Shown here: positions 53,798 through 63,304 of the stretch, piece by piece
Numbering within the stretch: position 1 is the stretch's first letter
How the letters are laid out: each line of letters starts with the position of its first letter
NCBI GenBank assembly: GCA_016720775.1
Contig: JADKJX010000003.1
Coordinates: 744,001-808,000, forward strand
Direction of reading: 5' to 3'
DNA length: 64,000 bases
DNA from: Chitinophagaceae bacterium
Lineage (GTDB): Bacteria > Bacteroidota > Bacteroidia > Chitinophagales > Chitinophagaceae
The notes under the pieces: model-generated
Told to the model about the DNA's origin: nothing
The model's database searches: none
What the model saw: only the letters and a program-made list of their open reading frames with translations
Made by a program: the position numbers and the translations under genes

Positions 53798-56700
53798 TTA
53801 GTCATTTATACTTTGCGGACCTATTGGTTTAGCAACTGGTTTTGCTTCTTGTTTTTTAGTATCAGGAGCAACGCTTCCGCTATTATCCATTTTACCAGCA
53901 TTTGGTTTGGTAATTGGCCCTTGTTCAAGACTGCCACCTTTTGTATTTAAAAGATTTGGTGCTTTTTCAGGAGCTGGTTTAATATCAGTTAACGAAGAAT
54001 TTAAGCTGGCATCGTAACTGATACCCCTGCTGAGAGGCAGGTTGTGGGATACAGGATCAACATACTTACCTTTTTGTGACCCGGTTTTTTGCTGTTCTGC
54101 AACAAATGGATACATCTTCATCCTGGCATCATTACGAACACCTTTTACTTCCCAGCTAACTTTTACATTAGGCTGATTCGTAGCGATCTCAAATTTATTA
54201 TTATTAACTTCTTTACTGATTATAGCCTGTGCAAAAGTTCCGCCAACCACAGTTAGCTGGTAACGAAAATCTTTGTTTATTGCTTCGAAATAATCAGGAA
54301 GGCTAACAGTAGCTTTACCGCTTGCATCTGTAGTTACATTGCCACTGTAAAAATTAATTACTTCATTACTTTCAGCAGCAACGTGCATCAGCATTTTATT
54401 TTCTGGGTCAAGTGGATGATCCATTGTAAATGCTTTTACACCAACTACAGTAAAATCCTGGTCTACCCATACTTTACCGGTAGTATTGTCAATACGCATT
54501 CTTTCACCACCACCACCAAGTTCAAATATCTGGTAGTCATCGGTGGCTGGGTTGTTACGTGTATTCCATTGGTTAACGCCTGCTTTCTGGAAACGCAAAG
54601 CAGCATCACCATTTGCACCATCGATATCAATAACTGAGAAGGTACTGCTTGAACGGCTGCGGATACCGGTTGCACCACCATGTAATACATCCAGCTTGTA
54701 TGTAGGATTTGTTGTTTCGCCAATACCTACATTACCGGTAGCATCCTGAATAACTACCCGGCTGCCTCCGCCTCCCAGTTCAAATATTTCATAATAGTTA
54801 TCAGCAGGGCGGTTACGGGTATTCCATTGGTTAACGCCATTGGCAATAAAACGCAAAGCAGCATCACCACTTGCACCATCAATATCAACAACTGAGAAGC
54901 TGCTACTTGAACGGCTGCGGATACCGGTAGAACCATCGTGTAATACATCCAGCTTGTATGTAGGATTTGTTGTTTCGCCAATACCTACATTACCTGTAGC
55001 ATCCTGTATAACTAAACGGCTTCCACCACCACCAAGTTCAAATATTTCATAATAGTTATCAGCAGGGCGGTTACGGGTATTCCATTGGTTAACGCCATTG
55101 GCAATAAAACGCAAGGCAGCATCACCACTTGCACCATCAATATCAACAACTGAGAAGCTGCTGCTTGAACGGCTGCGGATACCGGTTGATCCACCATGTA
55201 ATACATCCAGCTTGTATGTAGGATTTGTTGTTTCGCCAATACCTACATTACCGGTAGCATCCTGTATCACCATACGACTGCCGCCGCCGCCCAATTCAAA
55301 CCATTCTAAATAATTATCGCCCGGACGGTTGCGCATGTTCCACTGGTTTACACCGGCATTGCCAAAACGTAAAGCAGCATCACCTGTTGCAGCATTAATA
55401 TCTACTACAGAGAATCCTGCGGTAGAACTTACACTAATACCAGTTGAACCGCCATGGGAAACGGTAAACTTGTGGGTGGGGGCATTAGTGCCTACTCCTA
55501 CATTATCTCCCAAATTAGTAGTAAATAAGTTTGTACCAACTCTTGACCAGAAATTAGCACCAGGCAGTAAGATAGCCGGATCAACCCAGGTAGCATTGCC
55601 TGCCGCATCCGATCTTAGAACAAAGTTCAGGGCTTCTCCAATGCCTGTATGTTGAACAGCACCCACTGTTTGCAGAGCAAGAGGAACAGCGTTAGTACTG
55701 GCAGCTCTTAAAGCATAGCCTGTTCCAGCTATATTAATATCTACCGCATTAGCAGTGCTGGCAGCATTGGTAGAATTAAACAGGCCAGCACGTCCTAAAC
55801 CAGCCTGGTTAGACTGGAGGTTATTAGAAGTATTGGTTGGGTTGGTCTGTTGAAAAAGTCCTGCACCATTGGTTCCTGAACTGATACCACGGATAGCCCA
55901 GCTTGCGCCTGTGCCTGCTGTTGTGGCTCTTAAAGCATCAGCAGTACTGGCCGTATTTGTAACTTCAAACAAACCACCATTTGCAGTGTTGCTGGTTCCA
56001 TACACACCCACACCAGATGTTGAAGAGCCATATATACCAAAACCTGACCCGGAGTTACCATTAACGCCTATACCACTTGTTGCTGTTCCATAAACACCCC
56101 AGCCACTACCATTTTGTGAACCCCAAACACCGATGCCAAGACCACCGGTACCATTATTAACGCCACGTATTGCTGACGAAAAGCCGCCCGGAGTTGTTGA
56201 TGAAATAGTTCCCTGAACGGCTACAGCGTTGGCATCAGTGCTGGCGCTTGTTCCCTGGATTGCTCCAAGGGTACCTGTTGTTGAAGAATTAATTACACCA
56301 ATCATGGTATTTGCCGGAACAGATTGTGTCCTCAAAAAGGGGATTAGTATTGTTGGATTTGGATAAGTACCAGTGAGGTCTCCACCTGCTGGTCCAACAG
56401 GAGCAGCAGCAGCTGCATTCAATGCATATGGAGTACTTACCAGTTGGGTTGAACCTACATTAAAATAACTAGTACCACCAGTAGCATCAATTTCTACCTG
56501 TAAATATTTGGTTCCGCTTCCGGCGCCAAATGCTGTCCAGTTGATACCGGCAATGGTACCCGTGGTGGTAATAGCCCCGGGACTTCCAACAACAACATTG
56601 AATAATCCGAAGCCATTGGTGGTTACGTTTCTTGTTTCACTATATACTACAGCACCGGTAGGGCCGCCATTCAATATGCTTAGGCGTAATCCGATCGGTT

Positions 56701-56824
56701 GGTTTGGTAGAACATTTCCGGCAGCATTACGGGCCACACCCTGGTAATTCATCAGGTTGGGCGACTGGGCGATACTGAGTAACGCAATCATAAAACCTGC
56801 CAGCGTTAAAAAAATCTTTTTCAT
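53798..56824 (-). CDS. Secreted repeat-rich surface protein (tail-fibre-like)
   Basis: 1008 residues with a signal peptide (MKKIFLTLAGFMIALLSIAQ). An N-terminal module (NLMNYQGVARNAAGNVLPNQ) is common in such Bacteroidota surface proteins. Gly-rich GVYG-type repeats span about residues 210-330. Residues about 445-785 hold four 86-residue tandem units (GNVGIGETTNPTYKLDV), and a DHPLDPENK ... LPDYFEAINKDFRYQLT domain follows at about 805-920. No T9SS sorting domain is present, but the next gene upstream encodes one. A role in attachment is inferred. Confidence 0.85.
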   Translation of the reverse strand: MKKIFLTLAGFMIALLSIAQSPNLMNYQGVARNAAGNVLPNQPIGLRLSILNGGPTGAVVYSETRNVTTNGFGLFNVVVGSPGAITTTGTIAGINWTAFGAGSGTKYLQVEIDATGGTSYFNVGSTQLVSTPYALNAAAAAPVGPAGGDLTGTYPNPTILIPFLRTQSVPANTMIGVINSSTTGTLGAIQGTSASTDANAVAVQGTISSTTPGGFSSAIRGVNNGTGGLGIGVWGSQNGSGWGVYGTATSGIGVNGNSGSGFGIYGSSTSGVGVYGTSNTANGGLFEVTNTASTADALRATTAGTGASWAIRGISSGTNGAGLFQQTNPTNTSNNLQSNQAGLGRAGLFNSTNAASTANAVDINIAGTGYALRAASTNAVPLALQTVGAVQHTGIGEALNFVLRSDAAGNATWVDPAILLPGANFWSRVGTNLFTTNLGDNVGVGTNAPTHKFTVSHGGSTGISVSSTAGFSVVDINAATGDAALRFGNAGVNQWNMRNRPGDNYLEWFELGGGGSRMVIQDATGNVGIGETTNPTYKLDVLHGGSTGIRSRSSSSFSVVDIDGASGDAALRFIANGVNQWNTRNRPADNYYEIFELGGGGSRLVIQDATGNVGIGETTNPTYKLDVLHDGSTGIRSRSSSSFSVVDIDGASGDAALRFIANGVNQWNTRNRPADNYYEIFELGGGGSRVVIQDATGNVGIGETTNPTYKLDVLHGGATGIRSRSSSTFSVIDIDGANGDAALRFQKAGVNQWNTRNNPATDDYQIFELGGGGERMRIDNTTGKVWVDQDFTVVGVKAFTMDHPLDPENKMLMHVAAESNEVINFYSGNVTTDASGKATVSLPDYFEAINKDFRYQLTVVGGTFAQAIISKEVNNNKFEIATNQPNVKVSWEVKGVRNDARMKMYPFVAEQQKTGSQKGKYVDPVSHNLPLSRGISYDASLNSSLTDIKPAPEKAPNLLNTKGGSLEQGPITKPNAGKMDNSGSVAPDTKKQEAKPVAKPIGPQSIND
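54460..55500 (-). repeat. Tandem 258-bp coding repeats
   Basis: The codons for the GNVGIGETTNPTYK motif recur near 54722, 54980 and 55238, each 258 bp apart, with a more diverged unit near 55490. The two middle units are almost identical at the DNA level, so they duplicated recently or are homogenised by recombination. Copy number may vary and may be collapsed in an assembly. Confidence 0.88.
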
Positions 56825-56877
56825 GTGTATAATGGTTTTGGTTTTTTATTTTTTCGATTCGTGATCTGACCAGGCGA

Positions 56878-57405
56878 TTACCTGATCTTAATAACTTTAA
56901 ATCCTCCTTTCTTACCCACAGAATTTCCGGTGGGTTCTAAGCGGATGTAAAGGAAGTACTCGCCCGACGGGTACCTGCTCAGGTCCCATTTTTCAATGCG
57001 GCCCACCCCGAAGTAGTCGAACTCCCTGTTGCCCAGGTATCTTCCGGAGGCATCATAAAGCTTCATGCTAACCTTTCCCTGTTGCTTACTGAAGAAGTCT
57101 ATCTCCAGGACGCTTTGGGTCGGGTTAGGCAGTATCCTGATCTCGTCGCCGCCCCATCCGCCACCGTTGTCTATACTGGCCGGTTTATCTGTACCGGGCT
57201 GTAAAACACCGTTTGTTACGATCAGGTTTGGACTCAGCATGGTTTCAATAGCCATCGCTTCACCAAAACTCCATTCAAAACGATAATAGGTTGGCGGATA
57301 AGTTCCACCGCTGGCGTTTAAAATGGAAGGAGTAACACTTTGAGAGAATGAGCCGAGAGAGAAAAAGATACCAATTGTAAAAAACAATAGTTGTACTTTT
57401 CTCAT
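56878..57405 (-). CDS. Secreted protein with a C-terminal T9SS type A sorting domain
   Basis: 175 residues from the ATG at 57405 (MRKVQLLFFTIGIFFSLGSF signal). A short body (EWSFGEAMAIETMLSPNLIV) is followed by the sorting domain: RILPNPTQSVLEIDF, VSMKLYDASGRYLG, WDLSRYPSGEYFLYI and the basic end FKVIKIR. Such domains direct export through the type IX system and attachment to the surface. It lies 53 bases upstream of the large repeat protein, on the same strand, so the two are probably one unit. Confidence 0.85.
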   Translation of the reverse strand: MRKVQLLFFTIGIFFSLGSFSQSVTPSILNASGGTYPPTYYRFEWSFGEAMAIETMLSPNLIVTNGVLQPGTDKPASIDNGGGWGGDEIRILPNPTQSVLEIDFFSKQQGKVSMKLYDASGRYLGNREFDYFGVGRIEKWDLSRYPSGEYFLYIRLEPTGNSVGKKGGFKVIKIR

Positions 57406-57472
57406 AAGCAATGTTTAAGAAGTGATAAGGTAGATTACTATACTAAAGTATGCTCATTAATCCGATTATACA

Positions 57473-57490
57473 ATACCCAAATTGGGGTAT
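57473..57490. promoter_or_regulatory. Inverted repeat upstream of the T9SS-protein operon
   Basis: ATACCCAAATTGGGGTAT, arms ATACCC and GGGTAT six bases apart, lies 68 bases before the ATG at 57405. A second small repeat (ATACT-AA-AGTAT) is near 57440-57452. Both are possible regulator sites; no named regulator is assigned. Confidence 0.45.
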
Positions 57491-57575
57491 ATCACAAAAT
57501 TGAATGATTGTGGATAAATAAATATCTGTGTCCCCAGCAAAAACAAGTGATGGCATTGAGAGAATAACTGCCGGC

Positions 57576-58154
57576 CTATTTGGGAAATACCATCCGGTAA
57601 TCTACATTGATTTTTCCCTTGGAAATATCATCCAGTTTCCGTTTCAGAAGTTTCCGTTTCAGGGGCTTAATATGGTCAATGAAGAGCTTGCCTTCAATGT
57701 GGTCGTATTCGTGTAAAATGATCCGAGCGGTAATGCCGTTAAATGTTTTGGTATGGGGTTGAAAGTTTTCATCGACAAACTCAATTTCTATCTCCTCATT
57801 GCGGTAAACATCTTCCCGTATTTTGGGAATACTCAGGCAGCCTTCGTTATAGGCCCATTCTTCTCCATTGAGTTTTGTGATATGTGCATTGATGAAAATG
57901 CCTTTATAACCCGGAGCATCGGGGTATTCATCTTTTTCATCTTCTTCCTGGTTAAGGAATATCTGCTCACTGTCCATCACAAACAGGCGGATGGGCACAT
58001 TTACCTGCGGTGCTGCCAGTCCAACGCCGTTGCTGTTGTACATGGTTTCCCACATATCGGCAATAAATTTTTCCAAGCCGGGGTAGTCGGGACTGATGTC
58101 GTCACAAACCTTGCGTAAAACCGGCGAACCATATGCTACTATCGGAAGGATCAT
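57576..58154 (-). CDS. def: Peptide deformylase
   Basis: 192 residues. It removes the formyl group from new proteins. The three motifs are complete: GVGLAAPQVN, EGCLSIP (Cys metal ligand) and HEYDHIEGKLFID (HExxH type). The acidic insert NQEEDEKDEYPDAPGYKG is usual for Bacteroidota. It lies 14 bases after ruvX, so they are probably co-transcribed. Confidence 0.96.
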   Translation of the reverse strand: MILPIVAYGSPVLRKVCDDISPDYPGLEKFIADMWETMYNSNGVGLAAPQVNVPIRLFVMDSEQIFLNQEEDEKDEYPDAPGYKGIFINAHITKLNGEEWAYNEGCLSIPKIREDVYRNEEIEIEFVDENFQPHTKTFNGITARIILHEYDHIEGKLFIDHIKPLKRKLLKRKLDDISKGKINVDYRMVFPK

Positions 58155-58168
58155 GTTGCAAATTTACG

Positions 58169-58579
58169 TCAAATCGATTGAAGATATTCCTGCAGGATGA
58201 TGGTGGCGGCGATCAGGTCAACATTTCTTTTATCCCGGCGGTCTTTTTTCTTCATGCCCATTTCAAGCATGGCGTCTTTAGCCATTTTAGATGTGTAGCG
58301 TTCATCAACAGTTTTGAGGGGGACTGAGGGAAACTCCTTTTGAATTTTTTTTATTGCAGCTTCAACTAGGGGCGTGCCATGCGTATCTGATTCATCCCAG
58401 TTCTTCGGCAATCCGATGATGATCAGTTCCACTTCTTCTTTTAAAAAATAGTTTTTTAACCAGGGGATGAGTTCTTTTGAATCAATGGTCTCCAGGCCGG
58501 TGGCAATGATCTGTAACGGATCGGTTACGGCCAGCCCGGTTCTTTTACCGCCATAGTCTATTGCAAGGATGCGTGCCAT
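58169..58579 (-). CDS. ruvX: RuvX/YqgF Holliday-junction resolvase-like nuclease
   Basis: 136 residues with an RNase H fold. The motifs ILAIDYGGKRTGLAVTDP (first Asp), LIIIGLPKN and TVDERYTSKMA (Glu/Arg) match the family, and the C-terminal NVDLIAATIILQEYL holds the last Asp. It processes rRNA ends or DNA junctions; which applies here is not visible. Confidence 0.95.
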   Translation of the reverse strand: MARILAIDYGGKRTGLAVTDPLQIIATGLETIDSKELIPWLKNYFLKEEVELIIIGLPKNWDESDTHGTPLVEAAIKKIQKEFPSVPLKTVDERYTSKMAKDAMLEMGMKKKDRRDKRNVDLIAATIILQEYLQSI

Positions 58580-58580
58580 G

Positions 58581-58601
58581 TTGCCCCTAACCCTAAAGGG
58601 G
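58581..58601. repeat. Dispersed repeat family C, copy 1
   Basis: Read on the minus strand it is CCCCTTTAGGG then TTAGGGGCAA. It matches 59570-59592 in the opposite orientation apart from two single-base indels. The two copies flank ubiA. Confidence 0.75.
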
Positions 58602-58614
58602 AATGATTGATTTT

Positions 58615-59535
58615 TTATGATAGAAATAAATCCAGTATTACAAAGATGGCAAAAACAACCGATGCAATTCCGTTTGCCGTAAAGAAAGCCATATTCACTT
58701 TACTGAGATCGGTTGGTTTTACAAGGCTGTGCTGGTAAAGCAATAAACCCATGAACACGGCAACGCCACACCAGTACCAGGTGCCGAAATGTCCGTACAC
58801 ACCAGCAAATGCCACGCAGGCAGCGGCAAGTGTATGCAGCAGTTCTGATACTCTCAACGCTTTTGCTTTGCCAATGGCAGCGGGTATAGAGTGAAGCTGG
58901 TTCGCTTTATCAAACTCCTCATCCTGCAATGCATAAATGATATCAAAACCGCTTACCCAAAACAGAACGGTGAATGAAAAAAGAACAGGCAACACCGCAA
59001 ACTCGCCGGTAACAGCGAGATAAGCACCAATGGGAGCCAGGCTTAACCCAACACCCAAAACCAAATGGCATAATGCAGTAAAACGTTTGGTATAACTGTA
59101 AAACAAAACAACGAACAATGCCACCGGTGACAGGTAAAAACAAATTCTGTTGATGAAGTATGTACAAGCAATAAATAACAAACAGCAAATGATCACAAAC
59201 CACAAGGCGCTGTTTGCTTTTATGATGCCCGCCGGAATTTCCCGTACAGCCGTACGTGGGTTCTTTGCATCGAAATTCTTATCTAACCAGCGGTTGAAAG
59301 CCATGGCGGCTGAACGGGCGAAGATCATGCAGCCGATGACAAGAGCGAACTTTATTAAAATACTTTTCCATGCTACAAAGTTTGTGATATCATATTCCCA
59401 TCCTATTCTACTATTAAGATTTCCATAAAATGATGGCTTTCGTATCCCCAGAAAAAATCCGATCAATGCAAAGGGCATTGCAAAAATGGTATGGGCGAAT
59501 TTTACGAGGGAGAGATATTTTTTAATGTTGGTCAT
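58615..59535 (-). CDS. ubiA: UbiA family prenyltransferase
   Basis: 306 residues from the ATG at 59535 (MTNIKKYLSLVKFAHTIFAM); the frame is open upstream but covers a repeat. Two Asp-rich motifs are visible: NRWLDKNFDAKNPRTAVREI and DIIYALQDEEFDKANQLHSI. Several membrane helices are present. It attaches a polyprenyl chain to an aromatic ring, most like 4-hydroxybenzoate polyprenyltransferase. Since such bacteria use menaquinone, the true acceptor may differ. Confidence 0.9.
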   Translation of the reverse strand: MTNIKKYLSLVKFAHTIFAMPFALIGFFLGIRKPSFYGNLNSRIGWEYDITNFVAWKSILIKFALVIGCMIFARSAAMAFNRWLDKNFDAKNPRTAVREIPAGIIKANSALWFVIICCLLFIACTYFINRICFYLSPVALFVVLFYSYTKRFTALCHLVLGVGLSLAPIGAYLAVTGEFAVLPVLFSFTVLFWVSGFDIIYALQDEEFDKANQLHSIPAAIGKAKALRVSELLHTLAAACVAFAGVYGHFGTWYWCGVAVFMGLLLYQHSLVKPTDLSKVNMAFFTANGIASVVFAIFVILDLFLS

Positions 59536-59569
59536 TTCTATATTCAAAAATACGTTCGCTGTATTAAAT

Positions 59570-59592
59570 CCCCTTTTAGGGATTAGGGGCAA
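59570..59592. repeat. Dispersed repeat family C, copy 2
   Basis: CCCCTTTTAGGG then ATTAGGGGCAA on the plus strand, the inverted partner of 58581-58601. Confidence 0.75.
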
Positions 59593-59610
59593 ATATTCAA
59601 TAAACAATGT

Positions 59611-60162
59611 TCAATGATCAACTTGCGTAATCCTGTTCCTGATTATCTCCCACAACACAACACCGGCAGCCGTTGCAATATTCAGCGAATGTTTCATACC
59701 AAGCTGTGGAATTTCAATACAGCCATCACATTGTAAAATGGTATCCTGCTCCACGCCGGTCACTTCGTTGCCAAATATAACGGCAATTTTTTCATCGCTT
59801 TTAAAATCCACCTGCTGAAGCAGGTGGCTATTCATGGCCTGCTCCACCGCATATACTTTATAACCTTCTTCCCGTAAAAGTTTGATGGCTTCGGTTGCAT
59901 TGGCAAACTGTTTCCAGTCAACCGTTTCTTCGGCACCCAGGGCTGTCTTTTTAATTTCTTTATGCGGAGGAACGCAGGTGTAGCCGGTTATGTAAATGGC
60001 ATTCAGTAAAAACGCATCGGCTGTGCGGAACACACTGCCTACATTATAGGCGCTGCGGATATTTTCCAATACAGCAATAACAGGGATCTTGTCGGTGCGT
60101 TTGAATTCTTCAACCGATTTGCGGTTGAGTTCATCCATTGAAAGTTTTTTGTTGGTGATCAC
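59611..60162 (-). CDS. TrmH (SpoU) family RNA 2'-O-methyltransferase
   Basis: 183 residues of the SPOUT fold with a C-terminal trefoil knot. The motifs are ENIRSAYNVGSVFRTADAF (1), VIFGNEVTGVEQ (2) and IPQLGMKHSLNIATAAGVVL (3). The start at 60162 is GTG; an ATG eight codons later (60138) is possible. It methylates a tRNA or rRNA ribose; the target is unknown. Confidence 0.92.
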   Translation of the reverse strand: MITNKKLSMDELNRKSVEEFKRTDKIPVIAVLENIRSAYNVGSVFRTADAFLLNAIYITGYTCVPPHKEIKKTALGAEETVDWKQFANATEAIKLLREEGYKVYAVEQAMNSHLLQQVDFKSDEKIAVIFGNEVTGVEQDTILQCDGCIEIPQLGMKHSLNIATAAGVVLWEIIRNRITQVDH

Positions 60163-60180
60163 AGATTATTTTTTGTTTTT

Positions 60181-60268
60181 GCCACAGAGGCGCAGAAGCA
60201 CAGAAATGAAATTTTAAATTGAAAATGATGCACAAAGGTATGTGGTACAAGTGAGTGACACAACGATG
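60181..60268. repeat. Dispersed repeats D and B between trmH and pyrG
   Basis: Family D, GCCACAGAGGCGCAGAAGCA, is at 60181-60200 (copy 1 at 18781-18800). Family B, starting TACAAGTGAGTGACACAACG, is at 60246-60268 and is identical over 23 bases to 38791-38813. Similarity to that copy continues loosely (CTATAAAAAACCGG against CTATGAAAGACCGG). Confidence 0.85.
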
Positions 60269-60358
60269 CTATAAAAAACCGGAGCCGGTAACAGCAGCAT
60301 TGAAATTTTGTTCAGGAGATTGCTTTTAGTAATCAGTTGCCCTAGCGCAATGACGGTT

Positions 60359-62004
60359 TCAGATCATTTCACTCTGCAGCAGCGGATTTTCACCGACTCC
60401 TTTTTTCGGCAAAGGCCTTGGCTGCTTTATAAAATGAACAAAAATGGGCTGCGGATTTTCCACGGTGCTTTTTAATTCGGGGTGGTACTGCACGCCTATA
60501 AAGAAAGGATGATCTTTTAATTCCACGATCTCCACCAACCCCGTACCCGGATTTTTTCCGCTTGGTATCATGCCTGCTTTTTCAAAATCGTCCAGGTATT
60601 TATTATTGAATTCCCAGCGGTGGCGATGCCGTTCGCTGATAGGGCTGGTTCCGTAAATGGTATAAGCCAGGCTGTCTTTTTTAATTTCACAGGGATAGGC
60701 GCCCAGCCGCATGGTACCGCCCATGTTCTTTACCTTCTTCTGGTCTTCCATGAGGTCAATTACCGGGTGAGTGGTTTTGGTATCCATTTCGGTTGAGTGT
60801 GCATCCGTCCAGCCCAATACATTTCTTGCATATTCTATTACTGCCATCTGCATACCCAGGCAAATGCCAAAGAAGGGCATTTTATTTTCACGGGCAAATT
60901 TCACGGCTATGATCTTTCCCTCCACACCCCGGTTTCCAAAACCAGGTGCTACCAAAAGTCCGTCCAGGTCTTTCAGTTTTTCTTTTACATTTTCATCGGT
61001 GATGAATTCACTGTGCACATTCACGATCTGTACTTTGCATTCGTTGATGGCGCCGGCATGAATAAAAGATTCAAGAATAGATTTATAAGCATCCTGCAGT
61101 TCAATGTATTTACCGATAAGGCCAATAGTAACTTTGCTTTGCGGATATTTTAATTTATCAAGAAAGGCACGCCACTTGCCCAACTCGGGAGCGGAATACC
61201 CGTTGATCTGTAATTTTTTCAGTACGATCACATCCAGGCCTTCCTTTAGCATTTCAAGCGGTACCTCGTAAATGGTACTGGCATCCATGGCTTCAATTAC
61301 GGCATTGGGTTTCACATTACAGAAGAGTGCAATTTTTTCTTCAATTCATCGCTCAGCGGGTGTTCGGTACGGCACACAATTACGTTAGGATGTACACCTT
61401 CCTGGCTCAGTAAACGAACACTGTGCTGGGTTGGTTTTGTTTTTAACTCTTTGGCTGCTTTTAAATAAGGGATGAGGGTAAGATGAACCACCACACAATC
61501 TTCTTCGGGCATTTCCCATTGTATCTGCCTTACGGCTTCCACAAAGGGTAAGCTTTCAATATCACCCACGGTTCCGCCGATCTCGGTGATAACAACATCG
61601 TATTTTCCTTCCGTGCCCAATAAAAGCATCCGGCGTTTTATTTCATCAGTGATGTGCGGAATAACCTGCACGGTCTTACCTAAATAAGCGCCTTCCCGTT
61701 CTTTATTAATTACGGTCTGGTAAATGCGGCCGGTGGTAACATTATTTGCCTGCGAGGTTGGCGTATTTAAAAAACGTTCGTAGTGGCCAAGGTCAAGATC
61801 GGTTTCGGCACCGTCGTCGGTAACATAACATTCGCCGTGTTCGTAGGGATTTAATGTACCGGGATCAACATTTATATAGGGGTCGAATTTTTGTATGGTG
61901 ACTTTTAAACCGCGGCTTTGTAAGAGTTTTGCCAGGGATGCGGCGATGATTCCCTTACCTAAAGAGGATGTAACACCACCGGTTACAAAAATATACTTAG
62001 CCAT
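60359..62004 (-). CDS. pyrG: CTP synthase (frameshifted in an A run)
   Basis: About 548 residues across one frameshift. The enzyme makes CTP from UTP, ATP and glutamine. The start is the ATG at 62004 (MAKYIFVTGGVTSSLGKGII). The synthetase half has PYINVDPGTLNPYEHGE; the amidotransferase half has the nucleophile in FFGICLGMQMAVIEY and the His/Glu pair at VQYHPELKS. At 61333-61338 the minus-strand run AAGAAAAAATTG needs one more A to restore KKKIALFCNVKPNAVI. The protein is essential, so this is almost surely a sequencing indel. Confidence 0.94.
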
Positions 62005-62205
62005 AAAAAATAATTTTACAACCATTCCCTTATTTTTCGGGATAACAGCTGCGGTTAAAAAATATGACCAGGAAAATTTGGGTTAAAATCTTGGAGGTCA
62101 TGCAAAGATAAGCGGAATATTTGGGGGGAGGAAATTTGGGGAGGGGTTTTTAAAAAAGTTCCTATTTTGTAGTGATTCCGGATGCCTGTTGGTTAAAATC
62201 TTTCT

Positions 62206-63298
62206 ATGCGAATTATCTGCTCCATAGTTTTTTTTATTTTATCAGGTAACAATTTATTCAGTCAGGGTAAAGATGATTTTTATAAGGGTAAGCTGCCGTT
62301 CAAATACCTGGATATTACCGGGAAAAGCTATACAGGTGCCAATAAATTGCTATTTACTGATTTTGACGTAATGGATGCCAGGGCTGATACAGGTAAGATC
62401 GGGTACTTCAATGGAGGCTTTAATAAAATCTACAGACTTGGCTTAGAAAAAGGGGCCAGGGAAGACATTGGTGCTTTCTTATTAGGTTATTATAAACCTG
62501 TTTTGACTGATAACGGATGCTCGGTGCTAATCGTCATCCGGAAATTGTGGTTTTCTCAATACGATAGCCTGGTTCATGTAAAAACATCCGATGTACTGTT
62601 TACCGACAGGGTGGGATTATTAAGATTAAAGCTGGAGTTTTATCTTAAAACAGGCGATTATTATCCGCTCTACCGTTTTGATTCATCCATTAATGGTAAT
62701 AGATCCGGGGAGGTTGTTTTCTGAAGCGACATGGAATAATGAACTTACCATACCAAATATTACCGCTACATTGGCAAATGGGATCATTTCGGCAACCGGC
62801 AAATTGTTTGAAAAGGATCCCGGGAAAATTGTAGAGAAAGAAAGGAAATTAACACTGACAGATATAACCCGATTCAGCACGAGACCTTTTGATGTGCCTG
62901 TTTTAAGTGCGGTAAAATATAAAAAGGGGGTCTACCTGAGTTTTGCAAACTTCCAGCAAACTCAACCCGGCAATGATTATGTAAGTGTGGATATGGATAA
63001 ATACAGGGATGTTTTGTTTGTTAAAGATGAAAAGGGAAATGAATACCCTACAAACAAGGTGTGGGGATATTGTGACGGTGAAAACCTATTTATTACTTCA
63101 GGCAGGAATTTCTTCAAACTTATACGAATGCAAAATAGTTTCGAATTTTACGGTATCAAAAACATCAGGGAACGATTTAATTATAAATATACTTATACGA
63201 ATCCTAATGGTGAAAGCCCAACGATGCTGCATAAGAAAAAACCCAAAATGAATTTGTTCCCCTACCAGGTAGATATGGAAACTGGAGAAGTACTTTAA
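62206..63298 (+). CDS. Secreted protein of unknown function (frameshifted)
   Basis: About 363 residues across one shift, with a signal peptide (RIICSIVFFILSGNNLFSQ). The first part ends RSGEVV and the second continues SEATWNNELTIPNITATL. Removing one T from the TTTT near 62717-62721 joins them smoothly. The protein is beta-rich and has no recognised motif. Its C-terminal part (KGNEYPTNKVWGYCDGENLF) resembles Bacteroidota secreted proteins of unknown role. Confidence 0.68.
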
Positions 63299-63304
63299 AT
63301 AAAT

